Below are positions 1 to 5,349 of a DNA stretch of 5,349 nt, piece after piece. The notes under the pieces were generated by a model. The model saw only the letters and a list, made by a program, of their open reading frames with translations. It ran no database searches and was not told the DNA's origin. The DNA is from Bacteroidales bacterium (GTDB lineage: Bacteria > Bacteroidota > Bacteroidia > Bacteroidales > UBA932), in the NCBI GenBank assembly GCA_017509375.1, contig JAFWPT010000186.1, forward strand, positions 1 to 5,349. Direction: 5' to 3'. The position numbers were made by a program, and so were the translations under genes. Each line of letters opens with the position of its first letter. Position 1 is the stretch's first letter.

Positions 1-109
1 CGGCGTCCACCCGCTCCCGGATGGCTATGCCGTGATGGAACCGCTTGTGGTCAAGGCGATTGAGCAGGCCCGATCCTCCCGCCGCTACGGCCGGCTTCGC
101 CGGCGCTAG
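1..109 (+). CDS. SGNH/GDSL-type esterase, C-terminal end (partial)
   Basis: This is the 3' end of a gene that enters from the left edge. Reading from base 2 gives 35 residues beginning GVHPLPDGYAVMEPLVVKAI and a TAG stop at 107-109. The pattern G-V-H-P-x-P-x-G-Y-x-V-M is the last conserved block of SGNH/GDSL hydrolases, in which a D-x-x-H pair supplies the catalytic Asp and His. The His is present. The Asp codon would end at base 1, which is a C, as in GAC. Such enzymes remove acyl groups from lipids or glycans and are often exported in Bacteroidetes, but the substrate cannot be told here. The last 12 residues (RSSRRYGRLRRR) are unusually basic and the final ones are encoded by the left arm of an inverted repeat, so the tail may be a late addition. 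The gene converges on the minus-strand operon with a 29-base gap. The family call is fairly firm; exact function is open. Confidence 0.72.
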   Translation, partial: GVHPLPDGYAVMEPLVVKAIEQARSSRRYGRLRRR

Positions 110-125
110 CCTTCGCCGGCGAAGC
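94..125. terminator. GC-rich inverted repeat between convergent genes, probable bidirectional terminator
   Basis: Bases 94-105 (gcttcgccggcg) pair perfectly with 114-125 (cgccggcgaagc), giving a 12-bp stem with an 8-base loop, ctagcctt. The right arm lies inside a 14-base perfect palindrome (111-124), so alternative small hairpins are possible, including one at 91-103. The repeat sits between two genes that face each other and covers the stop codon of the left one, which is the usual place for a shared terminator. No T-run follows on either strand, so it does not meet the classic intrinsic-terminator pattern. It could instead be an mRNA-stabilising hairpin or a dispersed palindromic repeat. 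Confidence 0.55.
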
Positions 126-138
126 AGCCGTCAGCAAC

Positions 139-2634
139 CTACCACGAAACCGTGCGGCTCCATACCTGACCGAAGCGGTCGGTGACGGAGACGGTTCCGG
201 TGCCTGTGGCGGGAGCGGAGACGCGGAACATGGTCAGAGGCACGCCGGTCGCGAAATCATCGTAGCCGGCTGAGCGAAGGAGGCTGTAGTTGGCGTAATA
301 AAACTCCTTGATTTCCTTGTCTGCGCGGTCATATCCGGTCCTCTCATCCGGGTCGGTATCGACGGTCTCGACATGGGTCATCTCAACGGGTGACCCGCCT
401 GCCATCGTCAGCGTCGGCGTCTCCCAGAGGCTGTCCCAGAGGAAGATATTGACGTAGAGCTTCCCGTCGCCGTAGGCATTCGGGACAAATACGTGCATCT
501 GGTAGCTCTCGTCGAGATCGGCGCCGGTATCCTTCATTTTGGCGACCTTGGGGCTGGTACCGGTATAGTTCCAGTCACAGTAGGTGTAGGCCGGCTGGCC
601 CATCGTGCCATGGAAGTCGCTCTTGAGATACTTCGTGGGGTGGAACCGCCAGGAAATCTCCCCGTTGACCACATCTACCACCGTAAATCCGCGCGGAGTG
701 CCGTCGGCGAGGTACTCGTTGGTCCAGAGTTCGCCGGTGGAGCGGGCGAGCGTGTGCACCTGCACCCGCTTGTGCCGGTGGTTGGCGGGATAGATGTAGT
801 TGAAGGTGCTGTGGGTATGACCGGCCCAGGCGTGGACTTCGGCATACTTGTCGAACAGGGCGCCGTAGTCCGGCCCATGCTGGGCCGTGTTCGTGCGTTC
901 GCTTCCGCTGGACTGCTTGAACAGGGGGGAGTGGGCGCAGACCATGACGGTCGACGTCTTCGGCACGAAGGCCATGTCTTCCTGCAGCCAGGCCCAGATT
1001 TCATCGGTCAGACCCTGGTCGTAGGCCGTGAGTTTGCCGTCCTCGCGCTTCATGATGAGATTGTCCAGCACGACGAAGTGGATGCCGCCGATGTTGAAGG
1101 AGTAGTTGCGGGGGCCGAAAAGCCCTTCAAATTTCCATGCGCCCGCATCGTCGTCAGCCTTCGTGATATCGTAATCATGGTTGCCGATGACGTTGTAAGT
1201 GGGGTATCCGAGCGAGCCGAGTGCGTCGGAATAGGTGTCCAGCAGGTCCATGTCCTCATGCACGAGGTCACCCAGGCAGATGCCATAGACCTGCCGGCCC
1301 GAAACGGTCGCGGCCGTTTCCTGGAGGTCCTGGTAGAGGGCCTCGCAGGCGCGGGTGGAGCGGTAGGCGATGTTGTCGAGGGACCAAGATGTCGCCCGAG
1401 GCTGCGGATCCGCCGTGACGAGGAGGGTGAAGCTGTCCGGATTGGCGACCGGCGTCAGGACGAAGTCGCCGCAGTCGCGGATGCCGCCGGAGGGGCTGAT
1501 GCCGGAAAGCGCTTTATAGAAGCGCGGTTTCCCGTTTTCCACGGGCGGCATATAGCCGGAGGGCGTGGAGACGAAGATGAATTTCGACGCGTCCATGTCC
1601 ACATTCATGTAGAAGTGGCCGGTGGTGGTCGTCGTGACGCACTGAAGGCCATCGCTCACGACGACATCGGCAAGGGGATGTCCCTCGCTGTCCCGGACAA
1701 GGCCGGTTACATTGTACGGATCCAGGACCAGGTCTTCTTCTTCTATGTCAGGAAGTTCCAGTTCCGTTGAGGTCGATGCGGCGAAAGTGAAGACCGGGAA
1801 GTTGGACAGTTTTCCGGCTGTCAGGACGGTGGACGAACTTCTCTTTTTCTGCATTACATGGCCCTGGGCATCCTGCAGCGTGAAAGTGAATCCGCGGCTG
1901 TATGTGCCCGAGGGAACGACGAAGTACAGGTCCAGCGCTCCGGTGGAGGACAGTGCCTGCCCGACGGTCATCGTCAGCGCACGGTCGGCATCCGCCGGCG
2001 AAGCGGACGGCGTTAGGATGGCATTGTCGTAGTCAATGCCGAATGTCCCCGCCACCTGCTCGTCCCCGTTGCCCCGGAAAGTCACGGAAGCAAGGGTGAC
2101 GCTGCTGTTCGCGGCGGCCTTGACCGAGATGTGGAGGATGCTGGAAAGATAGTTCATTTCGATGGACCCGGAGAGGCTCTCCGCTTTGGCGGCCATCGGG
2201 AATGCGCCCTGGGCGAATGATCCCTCTGTCCACGCCTGGGTGGCCGGCAGCGTCACATGGGAGGCGTCCGCATAGATCGAAGCCGGGTAAAGCAGGGCAT
2301 ACGGCGCAGTCAGCGTCCCCTCGAAGGAAAATGCTGCGGACTGGGATTCGTCCGGCAGTCCGGAAAGGGGATCGGACTGCACGCCGTTCGCGCAGATCCG
2401 GTCGTCATTGGACCAGTAGATGTTCCGCTGCCCGTTTTCGGACACGCCGAGGGAAGTCCTCGTCTGCGGCAGTCCGACGGTAATGACGGTACGCGGGGCT
2501 TCGGCCTCCGGAATAACTTCCGTATTGTCTGCCGGAACCGTTACCGGCTCCTCCAGCCTCCCGCATCCCGCCACCCAGAGCGGCAGGATGAGGAGGAAGA
2601 GGAACAGTTTGCTGTATTTTCTGTCCATACGCAT
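139..2634 (-). CDS. Surface lipoprotein: fimbrillin-like domain fused to a calcineurin-like metallophosphoesterase
   Basis: Predicted 831-residue exported lipoprotein. Residues 1-24 form a signal peptide (basic MRMDRKYSK, hydrophobic core, lipobox WVAGC with Cys24). Residues about 45-285 resemble the fimbrillin/Mfa-like family: a TRTSLG...IYWSNDDRICANG start and a closing GKLSNFPVFTF strand. An acidic linker (about 291-305) follows. Residues about 308-395 (VTGLVRDSEGHPLADVVVSDG) match the N-terminal domain found on Bacteroidetes metallophosphatases. The catalytic domain (about 402-630) shows D409-P-Q, GD456-L-V-H459-E, GN485-H486-D487, H568 and GH606-T-H608, the expected two-metal site, with Gln in place of the usual His in the first motif. 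Residues about 670-831 match the C-terminal beta domain of the same family. It should hydrolyse a phosphoester outside the cytoplasm; the substrate is unknown. The start at 2634 was chosen because it overlaps the preceding stop codon and directly precedes the signal peptide; an in-frame ATG at 2694 would add 20 Arg-rich residues that spoil it. The third codon (2628) is another possible start. Confidence 0.9.
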   Translation of the reverse strand: MRMDRKYSKLFLFLLILPLWVAGCGRLEEPVTVPADNTEVIPEAEAPRTVITVGLPQTRTSLGVSENGQRNIYWSNDDRICANGVQSDPLSGLPDESQSAAFSFEGTLTAPYALLYPASIYADASHVTLPATQAWTEGSFAQGAFPMAAKAESLSGSIEMNYLSSILHISVKAAANSSVTLASVTFRGNGDEQVAGTFGIDYDNAILTPSASPADADRALTMTVGQALSSTGALDLYFVVPSGTYSRGFTFTLQDAQGHVMQKKRSSSTVLTAGKLSNFPVFTFAASTSTELELPDIEEEDLVLDPYNVTGLVRDSEGHPLADVVVSDGLQCVTTTTTGHFYMNVDMDASKFIFVSTPSGYMPPVENGKPRFYKALSGISPSGGIRDCGDFVLTPVANPDSFTLLVTADPQPRATSWSLDNIAYRSTRACEALYQDLQETAATVSGRQVYGICLGDLVHEDMDLLDTYSDALGSLGYPTYNVIGNHDYDITKADDDAGAWKFEGLFGPRNYSFNIGGIHFVVLDNLIMKREDGKLTAYDQGLTDEIWAWLQEDMAFVPKTSTVMVCAHSPLFKQSSGSERTNTAQHGPDYGALFDKYAEVHAWAGHTHSTFNYIYPANHRHKRVQVHTLARSTGELWTNEYLADGTPRGFTVVDVVNGEISWRFHPTKYLKSDFHGTMGQPAYTYCDWNYTGTSPKVAKMKDTGADLDESYQMHVFVPNAYGDGKLYVNIFLWDSLWETPTLTMAGGSPVEMTHVETVDTDPDERTGYDRADKEIKEFYYANYSLLRSAGYDDFATGVPLTMFRVSAPATGTGTVSVTDRFGQVWSRTVSW
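2563..2634 (-). other. Lipoprotein signal peptide and lipobox of the phosphoesterase
   Basis: The first 24 residues hold a basic start, a Leu/Phe/Ile-rich core and the lipobox VAG-C, so signal peptidase II should cleave before Cys24, which would be lipidated. The mature protein begins C-G-R-L-E-E-P. Acidic residues at +5 and +6 are loosely like the charged lipoprotein export signals known to send Bacteroidetes lipoproteins to the outer surface, but this is not an exact consensus match. Membrane attachment is well supported; the outward-facing location is inferred. Confidence 0.82.
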
Positions 2635-2636
2635 CA
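2632..2636 (-). promoter_or_regulatory. TGATG stop/start overlap (translational coupling)
   Basis: On the minus strand the TGA stop of the beta-helix gene (2636-2634) shares its A with the ATG of the phosphoesterase gene (2634-2632). No AGGAGG-like site lies close upstream (the preceding bases read gcagacctt). Ribosomes finishing the first protein probably restart here, tying the two products together in amount. This junction also decides the start codon of the downstream gene. Confidence 0.75.
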
Positions 2637-5349
2637 AAGGTCTGCGGCATTCCCGCCGCCGTCGGTGAAGTTGGTGTCGCCGCAAATCTGCCAAGCGGGC
2701 GAAGTGCCATTATTGATATTATTGGTAATTGTTCCGCTAGCGGGATAATGACAATTCTTTATGGTGCTGCCGGATTCCGATGAACCGGCGACAGCGCCCG
2801 CAGAAGTAAATACTCCATCAGTTGCAGTATGAGAAATCTCTGTCACTGTGGTCGAGCAATTGGTCACCAAACTGCCGGCACCTAGAACGGCTGCGATGCC
2901 TCCGCCTTTTTGGAGCTGGGAAGTACTAATGCTAGTCCCCGTCATAGAACAGTCTGTTATAGTGGAATTGACAATCCAACCGGCAATGCCACCGATAAAG
3001 TATGAGGAACTGCCTGTATAATTACCTGTATTTGTGGCATTAGAAATGTCTGTAAATTCCGCATAGCCAACAGTGCCTCCGCCATATCCACGTCTGGGTC
3101 CCGCACCGCCGTTGATGGCAGATGCGACAGTATTGTCAACGCGGGAGATGCTGACCCTGTTATCTGCTGTTCCTTGCACGAAACCTGCAATCCCACCTTC
3201 AAAAACGGACCCTGCCAGGGTAATGGTATTGTTGAACTGGTTATTGCGGAGTTCACCGGTATTTTCACAATCGCTGATACTGGAAGCCCCGAAGAGTTTT
3301 GCGACAATTCCTCCTACATAGAACGTCTTGCCGTTCTGTTTGGATGAGTTACCACCATGAATGTATCCGCTGTTGTTACAATCAGAAATCGCAACGTTGC
3401 CTGTCACCATCCCGATGATACCCCCCGCAAGGTTCTCCGTATGTGCATAGTTGTTCAAAGAAACGGCAACCGTTCCAGCATTATCGCTCCCGCCTAAATT
3501 CTTGCAGCCGCTTACAGTACCATCTCCTGACATTAAGCCGATAATGCCACCGAGATGAATTCCGGTCGTCGCCACTGCACCTGAATGCTGGTGGTGAATA
3601 TAGCCGTTGTTCGAGCAATCCTGCGCACTTGACGAAGAAAGACCGATAATTCCGCCGAGGTTGTAACCGCCTGTTGACCCCACGCCGGAAGTAGAGTTGG
3701 TGAAAGCAACCTCACCCGAATTGACGGCATCGGATACAACTGCATCGGCTTTTCCGACGATGCCGCCCAGGTTGAAAGCTCCGGTCGATGCCCCCGTATC
3801 GCCCTCGTCTTTCAGGTATTTGACAGTTCCGCTGTTGCGGACATTCGAAATGGCAGCGGTGGATTTGCCTGCGATTCCGCCGAGGTTGTAACCGTCCGCA
3901 TTTAACGTTGAATAGGTATAGTCCTGATATACCTGGCCGGAGTTGCTGATCTTCTTGTCGGCTCCGCCGTCAATCGCAACGGCATTGTAACCGAATATGC
4001 CACCAATGTAGGTGTAGCAGTTGGCGCTGTTTTCGAGACGGCTGACCTGTACGTTTCCGGAGTTCTGGACATCGCTGACGCTGCCGCCATCATTGGAACC
4101 GACGATTCCGCCCAGGAAAGGATACCTTGCGCTATAAAAAGTTTCAACACCGGTCGTGCTGATGGCGAGGTTTGCGGCGTTGGTGCAGGATGAGATATTA
4201 CCGAGGTTGTAGCCGGCGATACCGCCCAGATACTGGAAATAAGGATTGGACCTGTTGGTCAGCGCCGCCAGGTTGTCACATTCCGTGATGGAGCCGCGGT
4301 TGAGTCCGGCGATACCGCCGACCCGCAGTCTCCGGCCATTGGTGTTGTTGTTGTCCTTCTTGAACAGCGTCGTGGCGATCGTCGCCGCGTTGGTGCAGGA
4401 AGAAACAGACCCTGTCGCAAGGTTCTCACCGATGATGCCGCCGACGGCGCAATGGTAAGCGACCTTGGTTTTGTTCACAATGGTTCCGGACAGGGCTTCG
4501 TAGGAGGTCGCAATCGGCTCGTCGGCCGTTTCCGTTTCGCAGTCTGAGATGGATCCCTGGCCATATCCGACAATTCCGCCGATGATCAGATAGGGGTTGC
4601 TCTGATCTTCCTGGTTCAAAACCTGTCCTTCGTTGCAGATCGTTCCGTTAAAAGTGGTTCCGGAGACCGAGCCGTCTGTGTTTGATACATAGGCCGCAAT
4701 GCCGCCGATCATGAGTTTCTTGTTCGCGGCGACGGTAAAGCCTTCCGGAACGGAAATGTTGCCCGCATAGACGCAGTCCTTGACGGAACCCACGACGATG
4801 CGGCCGACGATGCCGCCCAGGGCTGCGTGTCCAGCAACATTTGCAACGGGTGCCAGCGATACGTCCGAATGGACAGCCACATTCTCCACATCGCCGCGGT
4901 GATAGCCTACGACAGCGCCGAAGTCACCCTCAACACTGCTAGGATGCGTAAATTTGAAGCTGCAGCTGTTGTCAAGGGTAAGGTCCTTGATCTGAGCGCC
5001 GGCATTGGTTGCGACGAAAAGCGGGACGGTGCTCTGCAGGCCCGAAATGGTCTTCCCGTTCCCGTTGAAGATGCCGTCGAAGTAATAGTCTTCGCTTCCG
5101 TTGATCCCATTTTTCAGGCCGATGCCGCCCGTGGCGTTGAAGGCGGCGGAAGTAGTGGCATCGAAACTGATGTTTTGCGTAACGGTGGCGACCAGGACGC
5201 CGCCCGGCTGGGTGTTCTTGCTGATGCTTTTGTCGTTATACCCCGTCGCGAACGCGATGAGTTCCTCGGCGCTGGAGATTTCGATGCCGGTGGCCATGCC
5301 GGAAGGAACGAAGGGGAAGGCGGGGGTGTTGTACAGTTTGCCGGGTGTC
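2634..5349 (-). CDS. GLUG-repeat beta-helix surface protein, partial at its N-terminus
   Basis: The reading frame is open to the right edge, so the true start lies outside the window; at least 904 residues are visible. The ATG at 5297 is internal, since 17 in-frame residues precede it without a stop. Those residues include GKLYNTPAFPF, which resembles the end of the fimbrillin-like domain in the downstream protein, so a similar domain, and perhaps a lipoprotein signal, probably lies upstream. Counting from the Met at 5297, residues 1-110 form a typical beta-helix entry cap (ISSAEELIAFA, then DGIFNGNGKTISGL, then IKDLTL). Residues about 127-860 hold some 20 repeats of the form GGIxGxxxGxIxDCxNxGxI, the GLUG pattern, predicting a right-handed parallel beta-helix. 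The end (AWQICGDTNFTDGGGNAADL) shows no recognisable sorting domain, and no catalytic motif is visible. A role as surface stalk or adhesin is inferred from the family. It is the first of two translationally coupled genes. Confidence 0.88.
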   Translation of the reverse strand, partial: TPGKLYNTPAFPFVPSGMATGIEISSAEELIAFATGYNDKSISKNTQPGGVLVATVTQNISFDATTSAAFNATGGIGLKNGINGSEDYYFDGIFNGNGKTISGLQSTVPLFVATNAGAQIKDLTLDNSCSFKFTHPSSVEGDFGAVVGYHRGDVENVAVHSDVSLAPVANVAGHAALGGIVGRIVVGSVKDCVYAGNISVPEGFTVAANKKLMIGGIAAYVSNTDGSVSGTTFNGTICNEGQVLNQEDQSNPYLIIGGIVGYGQGSISDCETETADEPIATSYEALSGTIVNKTKVAYHCAVGGIIGENLATGSVSSCTNAATIATTLFKKDNNNTNGRRLRVGGIAGLNRGSITECDNLAALTNRSNPYFQYLGGIAGYNLGNISSCTNAANLAISTTGVETFYSARYPFLGGIVGSNDGGSVSDVQNSGNVQVSRLENSANCYTYIGGIFGYNAVAIDGGADKKISNSGQVYQDYTYSTLNADGYNLGGIAGKSTAAISNVRNSGTVKYLKDEGDTGASTGAFNLGGIVGKADAVVSDAVNSGEVAFTNSTSGVGSTGGYNLGGIIGLSSSSAQDCSNNGYIHHQHSGAVATTGIHLGGIIGLMSGDGTVSGCKNLGGSDNAGTVAVSLNNYAHTENLAGGIIGMVTGNVAISDCNNSGYIHGGNSSKQNGKTFYVGGIVAKLFGASSISDCENTGELRNNQFNNTITLAGSVFEGGIAGFVQGTADNRVSISRVDNTVASAINGGAGPRRGYGGGTVGYAEFTDISNATNTGNYTGSSSYFIGGIAGWIVNSTITDCSMTGTSISTSQLQKGGGIAAVLGAGSLVTNCSTTVTEISHTATDGVFTSAGAVAGSSESGSTIKNCHYPASGTITNNINNGTSPAWQICGDTNFTDGGGNAADL
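2718..4919 (-). repeat. About 20 GLUG-like protein repeats forming a beta-helix
   Basis: Counting residues from the Met at 5297, the GG-I/V-x-G repeat starts lie near 127, 161, 198, 240, 286, 327, 358, 396, 432, 473, 511, 548, 583, 625, 662, 701, 740, 769, 799 and 833. Spacing runs from 29 to 46 residues, mean about 37. The first (GAVVGY) and last (AGAVAG) are degenerate end copies. After each start, a turn and an IS-D/N-C segment, then N-x-G-x-I/V, are recognisable in most copies. The copies are strongly diverged in DNA, so this is an old protein repeat rather than a recent tandem duplication. Confidence 0.87.

Noticed and set aside
493..1770. Open frame of 425 codons on the plus strand, antisense to the phosphoesterase
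   Set aside because: It lies wholly opposite a gene with clear conserved catalytic motifs; its translation is Val/Gly/Ala/Arg-rich with no recognisable domain, as expected for a shadow frame in GC-rich DNA.
2637..2733. Type IX secretion sorting domain at the C-terminus of the repeat protein
   Set aside because: The last residues (SPAWQICGDTNFTDGGGNAADL region) lack the conserved C-terminal pattern of that signal; they look like the closing turn of the beta-helix.
2202..2748. Overlapping plus-strand frames (93 and 163 codons) opposite the start of the phosphoesterase and the end of the repeat gene
   Set aside because: Arg/Pro-rich translations, antisense to the signal peptide and fimbrillin-like region, no domain and no convincing ribosome-binding site.
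2718..4919. Recent tandem DNA repeats or a phase-variable slippage tract in the repeat gene
   Set aside because: The repeats are clear only at protein level; copies differ in length (29-46 residues) and sequence, and no long homopolymer or short-unit tract was seen.
2718..4919. CRISPR array, because of the regular spacing of ccgccgat-like segments
   Set aside because: These segments encode the Gly-Gly-Ile repeat starts in one continuous reading frame; there are no identical direct repeats and the spacing is irregular and too long.

Overview
The window looks like a chromosomal piece of a fairly GC-rich member of the Bacteroidales (an Alistipes- or Rikenellaceae-like genome would fit, but the genus cannot be fixed from the sequence). 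The reasons are a fimbrillin-like N-terminal domain on a lipoprotein, a three-part metallophosphoesterase of the type common in gut Bacteroidetes, a long GLUG-type beta-helix protein, and a gene start with no clear Shine-Dalgarno sequence. All assignments rest on reading motifs by eye; no search was run.

Layout from left to right. Positions 1-109 (+) hold the last 35 codons of an SGNH/GDSL-type esterase, cut by the left edge. A GC-rich 12-bp inverted repeat (94-125) overlaps its stop codon and separates it from the converging minus-strand genes. Positions 139-2634 (-) encode an 831-residue lipoprotein: signal peptide with lipobox, fimbrillin-like domain, acidic linker, N-terminal Ig/carboxypeptidase-regulatory-like domain, calcineurin-like metallophosphoesterase domain with a full set of metal-site motifs, and a C-terminal beta domain. 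Positions 2634-5349 (-) encode a protein of at least 904 visible residues, open at the right edge, made of a beta-helix cap and about 20 GLUG-like repeats. No gene-free stretch exceeds 30 bases.

The two minus-strand genes form one transcription unit. The stop codon of the upstream repeat gene shares a base with the start codon of the phosphoesterase gene (TGATG), which indicates translational coupling. The few residues visible upstream of the beta-helix (GKLYNTPAFPF) closely match the strand that ends the fimbrillin-like domain of the downstream protein (GKLSNFPVFTF). The pair therefore probably shares one plan: lipoprotein anchor, fimbrillin-like domain, then a different passenger, a repeat adhesin-like stalk in one and a phosphoesterase in the other. 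This suggests a two-protein cell-surface module, and it is the most interesting point in the window. Its substrate or ligand cannot be told from the sequence. Promoter and regulators for the operon lie beyond the right edge.
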